Shown here: one piece after another, positions 34,188 through 44,370 of the stretch
Layout of the letters: the number at the start of each line of letters is the position of its first letter
Position numbering within the stretch: the stretch's first letter is position 1
DNA from: Arthrobacter psychrolactophilus
Lineage (GTDB): Bacteria > Actinomycetota > Actinomycetes > Actinomycetales > Micrococcaceae
Direction: 5' to 3'
Length of the DNA: 64,000 bases
Assembly: GCF_003219795.1 (NCBI RefSeq)
Contig: NZ_QJVC01000003.1
Span: 310,001 to 374,000 of the forward strand
Position numbers and translations under genes: made by a program
The notes under the pieces: model-generated
Seen by the model: only the letters and a program-made list of their open reading frames with translations
The model's database searches: none
Told to the model about the DNA's origin: nothing

Positions 34188-35290
34188 TGACAGGAGCTTC
34201 GGCTCATGATCCGCGCGTGGTCGGAGGAATTGTGGAACGGCTCAGCATCAAGACCCCGGACGATTTCATTAGCCTGATGGGGCATACCTTGGGGTATTGG
34301 CCGAAGGAAAGCCTAGTCTGCGTCATCTTGGATGACCGGCGTATTGGTTCCACCCTGAGGGTCGGCCTTCCCCCAGCAGAAGCAGATCTCGTCCGTTACG
34401 TGCAGGATGTGGTCAAGTTCATCACCACTGACCGTGAGGCAACTGGCGTCGTCTTCGGCATCTTCACACCTGCCCCGTGGGAACCTATGGATGGCCGGCC
34501 CTACGAGGATGTAATGGAAACCCTGGCTGGAGAACTCTCGCAGCACAACATCAAGGTGCGCGACGGCTGGATTATCGGGGAAACGTCGTACACCAGCTAT
34601 TTCCAGTTGATCCCCGATCCGTTAGCCCGCACACCGCTCGATGAAATCAATGCGAGCGAGCTTAACGCAGAACTGGTATTTCGGGGTTCCAGTATTGAGC
34701 CTGGCCCCGGATTTAGAATCCCCATTCTGGCGAGGCGAGATCTGAGCGAGGAGGTGTTCAAAAACTGCCTTCGAATCGAGGCCATGACTCCCCCTGTTGC
34801 CACTGCCAAAGCACGGACTTTGTGGGGCACCTTGCTCAACGATGTAGCGCTGCCCACTGATGCGCAGTCCGCTGAGTTGCTGGCCGACTTCAAGTTCATC
34901 TCCGTGCGCGACCGGCTCCTAGCTGATATTCCTGGGCTGGACGACAGCATGGGCAACTTGCTACTGGGCCAAACAAAGCGCCCTCCAGAATGGCAACGAG
35001 TTGACCGCGCCCAGGAGCTTCTCCTTCATCTATATACCCGTGCTGACGGTCCCGATGCGGCGCCGGTCCTTACCAGTCTTGGCATCATCCAATGGTGGGA
35101 AGGTAAAGGATCCCGCGCGCACCAGTGCTTCCAACACGCCCTTGAATCCGATCCCAACTACAAGCTCGCCCAACTCAGCGACCAAATGGTCGCCGCTGGT
35201 ATTCTCGCACCCTGGGCAATGGACAAGAGCTCGGCATATCAGCCACCTATGAGCCGAGGGCCACGGATCGAAGGAATGGGCATGGCTTAG
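34187..35290 (+). CDS. DUF4192-containing protein
   Basis: 367 residues from a GTG at 34187. The domain is recognisable by LSIKTPDDFISLMGHTLGYW followed by PKESLVCVILDDRRIGSTLR and, near the C-terminus, a helical repeat-like region (LLHLYTRADG, SLGIIQWWEGKGSRAHQCFQ, HALESDPNYKLAQL) resembling a TPR unit. DUF4192 proteins are frequent on actinobacterial chromosomes and plasmids without a known role. There is no ordinary ribosome site before 34187; a GTG further in (34222), preceded by GGAGGA, is an alternative start. The split motif just in front may take the place of a ribosome site. Confidence 0.72.
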   Translation: MTGASAHDPRVVGGIVERLSIKTPDDFISLMGHTLGYWPKESLVCVILDDRRIGSTLRVGLPPAEADLVRYVQDVVKFITTDREATGVVFGIFTPAPWEPMDGRPYEDVMETLAGELSQHNIKVRDGWIIGETSYTSYFQLIPDPLARTPLDEINASELNAELVFRGSSIEPGPGFRIPILARRDLSEEVFKNCLRIEAMTPPVATAKARTLWGTLLNDVALPTDAQSAELLADFKFISVRDRLLADIPGLDDSMGNLLLGQTKRPPEWQRVDRAQELLLHLYTRADGPDAAPVLTSLGIIQWWEGKGSRAHQCFQHALESDPNYKLAQLSDQMVAAGILAPWAMDKSSAYQPPMSRGPRIEGMGMA

Positions 35291-35849
35291 GCAGGAATCC
35301 GCACAAGCGGGTAACCCCAACGGGCGCCCCGAAGAATATTTGTCGTCGGTTCAAGTTCCACTTTGGGGACACCGCCCAAGGCACCCCAATCGGACGACCT
35401 GCGGTTATCTTCTGCGAAACCGAGCCGTTTAGGGCCAAAAGCGGCCCAAGTCATCGGTTACTCATCTTTTCAGCCACGACAGGTTTCACCGACCCGCGAC
35501 AAGCAATGACAGTGCTCTCGACGGAGTGACGCGCTTTAGACTGGCGGGCCGATTAAATGCCGTCTATTCGATGCGTCCCATGTTGGCTCGACCGTAGCGG
35601 CAGTACAGCTGCGCGCCGACGCTGTGCAATCGCACGCCGTAAAGCAACTGCTGGCGCGTGGCATCAAACCCAATTCCGACTCAGCGCCATCAGACTCTGT
35701 CTGCTCGATGATGCTACCGGGCTCGAGGGTGTCTAATATGCCGATGATTTTCATGCGCCCCGAAATGGACGACCGTGAAGAAATTCTCGATGATGTCAAT
35801 GTCGGCTTTCACCGATATCGTGTGACAAAGACAGCCATGAATTCGAAAG
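35291..35849 (+). other. Gap with one doubtful open frame
   Basis: 560 bases without a secure gene. From about 35539 to 35914 a plus-strand frame is open and has some coding look (CRLFDASHVGSTVAAVQLRA, EMDDREEILDDVNVGFHRY), but it lacks a start codon with a ribosome site and overlaps the DUF262 gene. It may be a decayed gene. The first 240 bases show nothing. Confidence 0.35.
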
Positions 35850-37751
35850 GTGCCTCCAGTGGAAGCTCATCCCCGAAGCCCGCGAGATCTTTTCGAGGGC
35901 CGCCGCCACTATGAGATTCCCGCGTTCCAACGTCCCTATGTATGGGATGAAGAAAGCCAGTGGGCACCCTTGTGGAGCGATGTAGTCCGAGTCACTGAGA
36001 GTTATCTTCTGAACAGCGACAGGCCGCCAATTCCGAATCACTTCCTAGGCGCAGTCGTTTACGAGTCAAAGAAGGCCTCTTCCGGAGACGTGACACGACA
36101 CGACGTCATCGACGGCCAACAACGAATGACGACCCTTCAGCTCCTGCTTGATGCCGCGCACCAAGTCATCTCCGAGCATGGACACGAGACAGAAGCCGAG
36201 AAACTTGAAGAACTAATCCTAAACAAGGCCTCAACCTTCAAAGGACAAGTCGAACGATTCAAGCTCTGGCCGTCCCAAGCAGACCGTGCAGCCTTCGCCC
36301 ATGCCATGGATCCAGGGGAACCGTGGGACGGAGAGCATCGGGTTATCGAGGCTCACGAATTTTTTCGGCGTGAAACAGAACGATGGCTGACGGGAGTGCC
36401 GGATGACGATGGAATCTTCCCACCCGGCACTGAAGAGCTTCGTGCCGACGAATTGTGTTCAACACTTGAACACCGACTTGTCGTCGTCGCCATCGACTTG
36501 TCAGGCCATGAAGATTCACAGTTGATTTTCGAGACTCTGAATGATCGTGGCACACCGCTGCTGAAGGCGGACCTCATCAAGAACTGGGTTTTTCGCAAGG
36601 GCGAACAGGTCGGCGCGGACGTGGACAAGTGGTCAAGAACGCATTGGGCAGACTTCGATACGGAGTGGTGGCGAGACGAAATATCTCAGGGTCGACAAAG
36701 TCGATCTCGCGTGGACATTTTCTTGCAATATTGGCTCACGATGCGCCTACACGACGAAGTCAAAGCGGAGTTGGTGTTCAGGGTTTTCGCCGATTATGCA
36801 GGGTCCCGGCTCACGACTCTGAACGGTGCGGAAGCATTGTTGACAGAGCTTCGGAAGGACGCCGATACCTACCGAGGGCTCAGTGAACTAGACGAGTCGA
36901 CACCGGAAGGACGATTTCGCTCTCGCGTAATCGAGACGATGGAGCTGGCCGCCACCACTCCTGTCTTTCTCTGGCTCCTCTCCGAGAATCACTCAGTCCC
37001 TCGTGATCAGCTCCGGATCGCTCTCGACGCTATCGAGAGTTGGGTTATTCGCCGAACCCTCCTGCGGAAGACTTCCAAGGATGTAAACCGCTTCATGGTC
37101 GCCACTCTGAAGTCGCTTCGAGGCATTGAATCTCGCGAGGCTGGATCCGCAATTAGGAACTTCCTCTCGGAGCAGACTGCCGAGACTCGCTACTGGCCTT
37201 CCGATCAAGAGATGCTATCGACGCTGCCGGATCTCAAGCTGTATGGCAATATCCGTCAGTGGCGTCTCCGGGTTGTCTTAGGCGCCGTGGAACAACAACT
37301 TCGCGACCAAAGCCAAAGGTACGAAGTGGTCGAGCTTCCCAATAGGCTCGAGATCGAGCACATAATGCCGCAAGGCTGGCGAACTTTTTGGGATTCAACA
37401 CCAAAACTCACACCCGAGGAGGCAGCTCAACGTGACCGGTATGTGAACACCATCGGCAATCTAACACTCATAACCAAATCGCTGAATGGTTCGCTATCCA
37501 ACCGGCCTTGGACAGACAGCGAAGCAACAGGGCTTACAGACGGCGGCGAGTCTGGTAAGGGCAAACGAACACTGCTAGATGCATTCAGCCTTCTTGTGCT
37601 CAACAAGGAAATCGTTCAAGGCCATGACAATATCTGGACAGAATCCGACATCAAGGAACGCTCAATGCACGTGGCCGAAGCAATCACGGCAGTCTGGCCA
37701 GGTCCGTCGATGGAGATCCAAGAATCCGCTTTCGAATCGGCTAGATCCTAA
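35850..37751 (+). CDS. DUF262-DUF1524 protein (GmrSD-like type IV restriction enzyme)
   Basis: 633 residues. The N-terminal DUF262 (ParB/sulfiredoxin-like) part has AFQRPYVW at residues 25-32 and DVIDGQQRMTTLQ with the DGQQR motif at 88-92. The C-terminal DUF1524 HNH nuclease has IEHIMPQGW near 502-510 and TIGNLTLITKSLNGSLSNRP. This is the two-domain organisation of the fused GmrSD enzymes, which use nucleotide to cut modified (glucosyl-hydroxymethylated) phage DNA; many relatives have other targets. It starts at a GTG after an upstream stop at 35838; a second GTG is three codons in. It lies tail to tail with the DISARM operon. Confidence 0.8.
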   Translation: MPPVEAHPRSPRDLFEGRRHYEIPAFQRPYVWDEESQWAPLWSDVVRVTESYLLNSDRPPIPNHFLGAVVYESKKASSGDVTRHDVIDGQQRMTTLQLLLDAAHQVISEHGHETEAEKLEELILNKASTFKGQVERFKLWPSQADRAAFAHAMDPGEPWDGEHRVIEAHEFFRRETERWLTGVPDDDGIFPPGTEELRADELCSTLEHRLVVVAIDLSGHEDSQLIFETLNDRGTPLLKADLIKNWVFRKGEQVGADVDKWSRTHWADFDTEWWRDEISQGRQSRSRVDIFLQYWLTMRLHDEVKAELVFRVFADYAGSRLTTLNGAEALLTELRKDADTYRGLSELDESTPEGRFRSRVIETMELAATTPVFLWLLSENHSVPRDQLRIALDAIESWVIRRTLLRKTSKDVNRFMVATLKSLRGIESREAGSAIRNFLSEQTAETRYWPSDQEMLSTLPDLKLYGNIRQWRLRVVLGAVEQQLRDQSQRYEVVELPNRLEIEHIMPQGWRTFWDSTPKLTPEEAAQRDRYVNTIGNLTLITKSLNGSLSNRPWTDSEATGLTDGGESGKGKRTLLDAFSLLVLNKEIVQGHDNIWTESDIKERSMHVAEAITAVWPGPSMEIQESAFESARS

Positions 37752-37819
37752 AGTCTTTCCCGCAAACAGGCGTCGTAGTTCCAGACCAGGAGTATGGCTA
37801 GATTCCAGCTCACCTCGGG

Positions 37820-38593
37820 CTACGCGCTTGTTCTTCCGTTGCTGGCCCCATTCAGGGGTTCGTAGAGGTGCGGCTCGGCTGAGCGAAGCTCACCTTCAAC
37901 GCGCTCGGCCAGATGTCCGTCGTCGATGACAACTCCCAGCTCGACGTTGCCATACTCGGCGATCCAGCTAAAGTTTGCACTTGTGACCACGAGGAAGCGG
38001 TGGTCAATGGATACAAACTTCGCGTGATTACGGACTGGTTTTCCACCAAACGGTTTCGTTTGGAGCACCACTCCCGGAGTGAGCCACTCTGCCACGTGAT
38101 CGGCGCTCGGACCTCGTCCACCGGTGCTAGCTTCGGCATCGATATAGGCTCTGACCGAGACTCCAGGTCGCCTTGCAGCATCGTGGAGCGCAGTCCACAT
38201 GCCGGAGGTCTTCTGGAAATTGAAGGTCGAGCAGACCACCGACTGTCGTGCGCCCTCGACCATCGATACCAACGACGTCGTCAATGCACCTGTCCCGAAG
38301 ACGTGCCCGGGCGACGTCCAGAGCGTATCCACAGCCCGTGTCGTGGACCGGGCGCCCTCAACACCACGGAGCACCGCCGCAACGAGCTCGCTGTCGAAGC
38401 GCAGGCCAGCTGTTCCTAGAATCCGGGAGATTTCCGACCGCTTGGCAACGTCAATTGCTCCGACCGCCGAAGTCAGACTTTCTCCATCTTCCAAAGCCTC
38501 GGCAACAAGTCCCGCTTCGGTTCCTGTGAGCAGGACACCGAGCTGCCGGAACGCCTCCGCTTTGGCCTCAAATCCCTCAACTGAAGAATCCAA
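37820..38593 (-). CDS. drmC: DISARM protein DrmC, phospholipase D-like
   Basis: 257 residues. After an N-terminal helical domain comes a PLD domain with a single HKD-type motif, NHAKFVSIDHRFLVVTSANF (His190, Lys192, Asp197), and the paired strand GARQSVVCSTFNFQKTSGMW. PLD proteins of this type are the drmC component of DISARM, the one subunit reported to be dispensable for protection in Bacillus. It appears to start at a TTG at 38593, overlapping drmB by 17 bp, so its yield may be low. It is the last gene of the operon. Confidence 0.88.
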   Translation of the reverse strand: MDSSVEGFEAKAEAFRQLGVLLTGTEAGLVAEALEDGESLTSAVGAIDVAKRSEISRILGTAGLRFDSELVAAVLRGVEGARSTTRAVDTLWTSPGHVFGTGALTTSLVSMVEGARQSVVCSTFNFQKTSGMWTALHDAARRPGVSVRAYIDAEASTGGRGPSADHVAEWLTPGVVLQTKPFGGKPVRNHAKFVSIDHRFLVVTSANFSWIAEYGNVELGVVIDDGHLAERVEGELRSAEPHLYEPLNGASNGRTSA

Positions 38594-40604
38594 GTCCCAC
38601 CGACCCGGGCAGGTCTACTAGAAACCTGCGGTCGAGGAAGCGGTTAGCCCGCTCACACGAGGTTTCGGAAGCCATGGCACACGTGTGGCATGCGGCACCG
38701 TGCAGAAACTCTTCGGGATCCTTGGGTGTCCGATGCGCGCACACTGGGTCAGACGAGCAACGGAGAGCCCGTTCAAGCGCCCTCGTCATTACCCGTTCAA
38801 GGTTGTCGCGGGCACTCAACTGGACCAGCCCACCGAGCGTTCCGTCGGAGTCGGACGCCGTCGTCACGATCAGCAGGCCAGCAGCAGCAGGTCGTTCCGC
38901 CTCGGGCTTCCAAGCGTAAATACGCTCGGATAGCGAGGCCGCTGAGTATCCGGCGTACATGGCCATCTCGCGGATGAGCACGTGGGCGAGGGTATGCACC
39001 AGCCAATAGCGGGCAGGGCGGAATCGGCTCAGATGGTCAATGTCTTTCGCCGTGTCAGAGAATCGTGCGTCAAAGTTCCTTTTGTGAGCGGCCGTATGAG
39101 CCGACCACAAACTGGCTAGATCCGGGCTCTCCACCTTCGCTTCCCAGGCAGCGACGGCCTTCTCATCAAGCTGCAGATAGATCCCCTCGCCTCGGTCTTC
39201 TGTGGCGACCGTCCATTTCGGGCGGCCGCTACGGCTCAGATGGACTAGGCGCTGGCCGATGTCGTTGGCCCGTTCCATCTCATCGATGCGGGTGAAACCA
39301 AGGACAGCATTGACCTTACGAAGCTTGTCAATGGCCATGACACGGGTTACGTGCTTAGAAGCTAGATCGGGATGAACTCCTCCCACGGGTGGAGACAACA
39401 CCAGGCCACTTTTTTCGTCTGCCTTGTGCAGCTTGCCAAGCGGATCCCGCAACAAGAAGTTCCATTCCGGAACGAGAAGTGAAATTGGATCGAAATTGCG
39501 TCGTTGCTCGGCCAATTCCTCCTCTGACGGTGGCGGCTCCATCAGATGGGCGATCGCGGCAGCTAGGTCGTCGTCCGAAAGGTCGGCAAGTGCAGAATCT
39601 TCATCATCCAGATATTCACGCCACTTATCGACATCATTGCCATACTTTTCAACACGTTTGGGTCCGGCTACATTCAATATCGCTGACGCAACTGTCTCTT
39701 GTGTCTCGGTAGTGGCCTCCGGCATGACAACGATCGAGAGGCTGGCAGGGAACCAGAGGTTTGAGGCACCAAGCAGCATGAGCTTAGTCGCGTTAGGGCA
39801 GCCGTTCTTGTCGAAGAGACCGAGGTGCGGGTGCCGACCACGGCACCGCGGGAGTTTCGAGGCTCCGGCTTCACCCTGGGCCTGGTTCATTGGGCGTTTT
39901 AGGCCGCAGGCCCCGCACTCGATCGTGGCCGAGGCCCCCTTCCCCACGGAGCGGTCATGCATCGCAAGACGGGGGACTTCCGCAACCGCGCATTTGGCAC
40001 CCTCATGGACCCACCAATTGTAGGGGAATTCGTCAAGGTGGCCGTCGGGGCAAGCGAGCAAATATCGGGCCGGGACAGCCGGCATTGGCCTTTTGGAGAT
40101 ACGGCCTTTGCGGCCGGGACACTTCTCATGCTCGAACCGGGCTTGGTCAGGTCGATAGGGGTTGGTGTTGCGGTAGGCGAACCGGGTGAGCGGGGCGAGC
40201 ATGTCACAGTGTGTGCAGCGCAGCCACTGCGGGAACACGCGCGCGGGCACGCCAAGGTCGTCGCCTTCTCTGCTATTTGACGACGGCTTCGGCGCCCACG
40301 GGAACGGCCGGAGCTCGGATACCTGCGGTCCAAGATGAACCTTGACGGCGTCCAACAGCCGCGGCGCATGAACCGTTGGCACCGAGCCTCTACGAGCCCA
40401 TACCCGTTCCCAATCGTCAAGGCCGGCGGGCATAATCGTAAAGGATGGAAGGTCCATCGTGGCACCGGGGCCATAGGTGTACAACAAGGACGACGGCCGC
40501 GCGGAGCCGACCTTTGCTCGATTCTTGGTCGCCGTTTGAGAGTCCCCAGCTTCCAAGTCTCCAACTGGGTCAAGGATCCCGCCAGTTTCAAGAATTTCAG
40601 TCAT
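38577..40604 (-). CDS. drmB: DISARM protein DrmB (DUF1998)
   Basis: 675 residues from the ATG at 40604, inside an 8-bp overlap with drmA (ATGACTGA) and preceded by GGAGA; a longer open frame runs antiparallel-free into drmA but has no better start. Cysteine pairs (LRCTHCDMLAP, ECGACGLKRP) suggest zinc sites. The C-terminal DUF1998 part has FRPARYWLVHTLAHVLIREM and the cysteine cluster CAHRTPKDPEEFLHGAAC-HTC. DrmB forms a complex with the helicase DrmA that loads on incoming DNA and is kept off by methylation. Confidence 0.9.
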   Translation of the reverse strand: MTEILETGGILDPVGDLEAGDSQTATKNRAKVGSARPSSLLYTYGPGATMDLPSFTIMPAGLDDWERVWARRGSVPTVHAPRLLDAVKVHLGPQVSELRPFPWAPKPSSNSREGDDLGVPARVFPQWLRCTHCDMLAPLTRFAYRNTNPYRPDQARFEHEKCPGRKGRISKRPMPAVPARYLLACPDGHLDEFPYNWWVHEGAKCAVAEVPRLAMHDRSVGKGASATIECGACGLKRPMNQAQGEAGASKLPRCRGRHPHLGLFDKNGCPNATKLMLLGASNLWFPASLSIVVMPEATTETQETVASAILNVAGPKRVEKYGNDVDKWREYLDDEDSALADLSDDDLAAAIAHLMEPPPSEEELAEQRRNFDPISLLVPEWNFLLRDPLGKLHKADEKSGLVLSPPVGGVHPDLASKHVTRVMAIDKLRKVNAVLGFTRIDEMERANDIGQRLVHLSRSGRPKWTVATEDRGEGIYLQLDEKAVAAWEAKVESPDLASLWSAHTAAHKRNFDARFSDTAKDIDHLSRFRPARYWLVHTLAHVLIREMAMYAGYSAASLSERIYAWKPEAERPAAAGLLIVTTASDSDGTLGGLVQLSARDNLERVMTRALERALRCSSDPVCAHRTPKDPEEFLHGAACHTCAMASETSCERANRFLDRRFLVDLPGSVGLGFFS

Positions 40605-43600
40605 CAGATTCTCCGTCCAGAGGAGGAGCAGGTACCCACTCCGGTTCTTCTTGAAGTTCCCACGACATGAGGTTCTCCTTTTTAGGGGTGACGAGCAGAT
40701 TGATCTCCGGCTGCACCTCGCGCATCGAGTTGGCCACCGTGAACGGCGGGATGTCCACCATTCCGAAGTCGGCACGCTGGTTCTCCGGAGAAAGCAGCAG
40801 AGCGCTGAACTCACCGTCCTTGCCGTCCGGAATTTTCTCATACACCAATTGATGGTGTTTCTTCTGAACGAAGGCCCGACGTTTGGACCACTGGTCACGC
40901 CGATTCTTAAGACGTTCCTCAACCACATGGGCGGCTTCCTCACCGCCAGCAATCTTGGCCCGATCCACGATCTGCTGGATCAACTGGTCGAGACGGCCCA
41001 TGGCGTCGTCGATCCGCCAAGCACTTCGCTCTGTTGAAAGGCCATCGGCCCGTGTCGCATCCGATACCCGTGCAGCACTGACCAGTACGCCGTCTAGGGA
41101 TCTGTCAATTGAGGTGTAGGAGTACGGCGTGACCGACAGCGGCTCCACCTGGGAGTAAAAGGTCTCATGGTAGTGGCGGAATTGTTCGAAATGGGCCAGG
41201 TCTCTGGGTCGCGCCCAGTTGCCCAACGTGACTACCAATCCTGGCCGGGAGGCGTCACGACCCACCCGAGAAGATGCCTGAATGTATTCGGCAGTGTTCT
41301 TTGGCTGACCGATCATCAACATCAGCCCCAGTCTGGTAACGTCCACGCCCACCTGGAGCATCGAGGTCGCAAGGACGACGTCGTACGGATCAGGCTTGCG
41401 GTAGGCGTAGCGTTTGCCAGCCTCGCGCGCGGTCCGAGACTCGACAGCTCGTACCTTTTTACCCTCATTGGAGTCCCAGCGCGGGTCAAAGGCGGCGCCC
41501 ATCTGATCCAGAGTTCCGGTGATGTCCGATGATGAAACTCGCGAGGTCAGCTCCGCGACGTTTAGGCCCGTCGGCTGGGTACCGTACCGTGGCGGGAAAT
41601 TCTTTCCCGGCCTCCGCTTCTTGATCGTGGTCTGTACGTCATCCGCGATGTAGCGGGCCATACCTGCCAACTCCCTAGTGGCGTTAAAGTAACCCACCAA
41701 GGTCATATATGGATCCGCCGAAACCGGCTCGTCCGCTTCCGGCGCTCTGGCCTGATCCATGAGCACTTGGCCGGCCGACAGCAATGTGCTGGCGACCACG
41801 ATCTCAGCGGAAGTCAGCCTGACACCCGTGGTGCTGATGCCGATGTAACGGCGTCCGGGTGTTTTTGGTGTTACCGGAACCTCTGTGGAGAAGTAGGTGT
41901 CAGATACGTCCAAAACTTGGGGTGGGAAGATCGTCACGCGACGCCCGTATAACGCTTTGATCTGTTCGGCCGCGTTGCGCACCGTCGCCGTCGAGGCCAC
42001 CACCAGCGGGCGGATTGAGTTCCCTGCATCGTCCTTCCACGTAGTTAGGACGTCGACCGCCAGTTCGAATGCCCCGACGGCTGTGCCAAGGGCACCCGTG
42101 ATCAGGTGCAGCTCATCCTGGATAATCAGATCCGGTGGCCGCAACCTGTCCACCGCTCCTACCGAAGCGGATGGCACGCCATTTTTCGCGGGATGCTTTC
42201 CCCCGATATCGATCTTGCAGAACTTATGTTGGTCGTCATGGACATACCCGTGCCGCTCACACCGCTTGCGCACGTACCCGAAAAGTGACGCGGCCTCACC
42301 TTCACGTGCCAACCGGGCGAACTTATCTACCGTCGCAATGACAAACGCCGGAGCCAGCCGATAGATTTCCTCGTCGACCGTCAAGACCGGAAGACCCTCG
42401 CTGCTACCCTGCGCACCTTCGGAGAAGGGGCAGTCGCCGAAGTCGTCGCCACAATAGACACGAATTCTCCGCTGTAAGTCATCGCCCTTGACGTTCTTCG
42501 GCTCAATCGGTGTTCCGCACCATGGACAGCGCTGCAGCTGCAGGACGGTCAGACCGTATTTGCGTCCCTCGTTGGCTTCAGCAAGCTGTTCAGCCGCCTC
42601 ATCGTACCGCTTGGGCGAGACTGCGGTACCGACCCAAAGGCCAATGCGGAACGGCTCGGTCCCCCAGGTCGCCTCGTCCTCACGCCTGGCAACCTCAGCT
42701 GCGCACACCAGTGCAGTCGCGCGCTGGAACTGCTGGGCGGTCAGCAGGCGCAACGTGTAACGCATCAGAACCGCAACGCCTGTGTTGCCGTCGATTCGCC
42801 CGTCTACACCGTCGATGACTCCCTGCCGACGCCGGATCCCAAATGTGAATGCGGCGAGGCCGAGGTAAGCCTCGGTCTTGCCACCACCAGTAGGGAAGAA
42901 CAACAGCTCGGCTTTGGCCATTGGAGAGGAACGACGCTTGAGCTCCGGGCGTGCCAACGCTTCGAGCTGCATCAACACGAACGCGAGCTGGAACGTACGC
43001 CAAGAATGCGCACGCGGGCCGAGAGCGAGAATCTGGGAACGGGCAGCATTCAGGCTGAGTTTCCGGTTTGCTGCACGTAGTTCGGCAACCTGCGTCTGTA
43101 CGCGTTGATCGGCCATGACCTGGTTCATGAATCGGAAACAGCGCAGCGCTTCGTCGTCGCCGAGCAGGAAGTCCAGGCCGCGTTCAAGTTGTTTGGCCAC
43201 CACCGCGGCGTCCTGGATAGCTTCTGCTGCGACGTCCTGGAGGTGGTCGGGCAACATTGCGGCACGCGACTTCTGCCCCTCCAACCACTCCTGATAGCCG
43301 TCCACAATTGGGCGCAGCCCAGTCCCCAAGTTCTCGACACTCTCAGTGGCGAGTTTGGTCATGTCCAGAAGAACGCCCTCGATGTCGCGGGCATTGGTCT
43401 GCGGCGTCTCGGACACGGGCAACCAAGTGGTGCGTACCTGGATAGCTCGTCGAGCTCCTTCGGCTACGGTCCAGTCAACCGAACAGGTTCGACCGATGCC
43501 GAACTCCAGCCTGTCTCTGTACTGCAGTTGGAGTCGGGCAAGCTCCGGCTCGCTGTCCAAATGCGGCTCCTCCAGTGCGTCCGCCACCGGGAGAAAGATG

Positions 43601-44370
43601 TCTTTCTGCGGCGCGTTTGCAACGGCCTCGACGTAGAGCTTAGTTTGATAGAGCCAGGCATCTACAGGGATCTGACGGGGAGTCTCACGATCATTACAGA
43701 GCGCGGCTTCAACGATCCGCTTGCCCTCGTAGTCCATGACGTCCACCCGGATGAGGATTGAATCCTCCAAGGTGAAGTCCGCAGTCTCCCCCGCTTGCAA
43801 GGAACCGACTGGTACGACCACCGGGTGGGTATGCTGGGTTCGACGAAACTTGCGCTTTGGCCGGCCCGAAACCGTGACCTCGTCGGTTTCTTCCGATCGG
43901 TAAGTTCCCCATTCAGAACGGATCACGACATTTTCTACGTCAAGACCCACCTGAAAGCGCAGCCCCATTGAGGCCGGAATCATCATCCCCCGGCGAAGAG
44001 GTACGTCTTCAGCGCCTTCGTCATCCGAACCGGCCATCTCGTTCTCTTGCACCGCTGGAACACCGCGTCCAAGATCAGAATCACTCGCAGCCACGACATC
44101 CTCATCAGCAGCGCCCTCAGCATCTTCAGCGAGTGTCACTCCGCCCTTGCCCATCAATTTTGCGGGAGCGATGCGGCCCACGAGGTACAAAGCATCCGGC
44201 ACGGCGTCCAAGAGTTCGTCGTCCCCGTGGGCGGGGCCAAGGAGCTCTCGTTCCAGGATGTCGGTGAGGTTTTCACGATCGGTCCACGAGGTACCATCCG
44301 GTTCGCTTGTCAGCTCGTAATCAGGGAAAGGCATACGCTGCGGGCCGGTGGCCCCGGTCTCAACTGTCAT
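40597..44370 (-). CDS. drmA: DISARM helicase DrmA
   Basis: 1257 residues. A long N-terminal domain is followed by a superfamily 2 helicase with Walker A FFPTGGGKTEAYLGLAAF near residue 490, a DEAH-like motif II LIIQDELHLITGALGT near 750, and C-terminal helicase motifs including ATSMLQVGVDVTRLGLMLMI and QASSRVGRDASRPGLVV. A Zn-ribbon-like insertion (QRCPWCGTPIEPKN) lies between them. This matches the DUF1998-associated helicase DrmA. It overlaps drmMI by four bases and drmB by eight, so the whole operon is translationally coupled. Confidence 0.92.
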   Translation of the reverse strand: MTVETGATGPQRMPFPDYELTSEPDGTSWTDRENLTDILERELLGPAHGDDELLDAVPDALYLVGRIAPAKLMGKGGVTLAEDAEGAADEDVVAASDSDLGRGVPAVQENEMAGSDDEGAEDVPLRRGMMIPASMGLRFQVGLDVENVVIRSEWGTYRSEETDEVTVSGRPKRKFRRTQHTHPVVVPVGSLQAGETADFTLEDSILIRVDVMDYEGKRIVEAALCNDRETPRQIPVDAWLYQTKLYVEAVANAPQKDIFLPVADALEEPHLDSEPELARLQLQYRDRLEFGIGRTCSVDWTVAEGARRAIQVRTTWLPVSETPQTNARDIEGVLLDMTKLATESVENLGTGLRPIVDGYQEWLEGQKSRAAMLPDHLQDVAAEAIQDAAVVAKQLERGLDFLLGDDEALRCFRFMNQVMADQRVQTQVAELRAANRKLSLNAARSQILALGPRAHSWRTFQLAFVLMQLEALARPELKRRSSPMAKAELLFFPTGGGKTEAYLGLAAFTFGIRRRQGVIDGVDGRIDGNTGVAVLMRYTLRLLTAQQFQRATALVCAAEVARREDEATWGTEPFRIGLWVGTAVSPKRYDEAAEQLAEANEGRKYGLTVLQLQRCPWCGTPIEPKNVKGDDLQRRIRVYCGDDFGDCPFSEGAQGSSEGLPVLTVDEEIYRLAPAFVIATVDKFARLAREGEAASLFGYVRKRCERHGYVHDDQHKFCKIDIGGKHPAKNGVPSASVGAVDRLRPPDLIIQDELHLITGALGTAVGAFELAVDVLTTWKDDAGNSIRPLVVASTATVRNAAEQIKALYGRRVTIFPPQVLDVSDTYFSTEVPVTPKTPGRRYIGISTTGVRLTSAEIVVASTLLSAGQVLMDQARAPEADEPVSADPYMTLVGYFNATRELAGMARYIADDVQTTIKKRRPGKNFPPRYGTQPTGLNVAELTSRVSSSDITGTLDQMGAAFDPRWDSNEGKKVRAVESRTAREAGKRYAYRKPDPYDVVLATSMLQVGVDVTRLGLMLMIGQPKNTAEYIQASSRVGRDASRPGLVVTLGNWARPRDLAHFEQFRHYHETFYSQVEPLSVTPYSYTSIDRSLDGVLVSAARVSDATRADGLSTERSAWRIDDAMGRLDQLIQQIVDRAKIAGGEEAAHVVEERLKNRRDQWSKRRAFVQKKHHQLVYEKIPDGKDGEFSALLLSPENQRADFGMVDIPPFTVANSMREVQPEINLLVTPKKENLMSWELQEEPEWVPAPPLDGESDD

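Noticed and set aside
43105-43761. Plus-strand open frame of 218 codons inside drmA
   Set aside because: Antisense shadow of drmA; its codon pattern is the mirror of the true gene.
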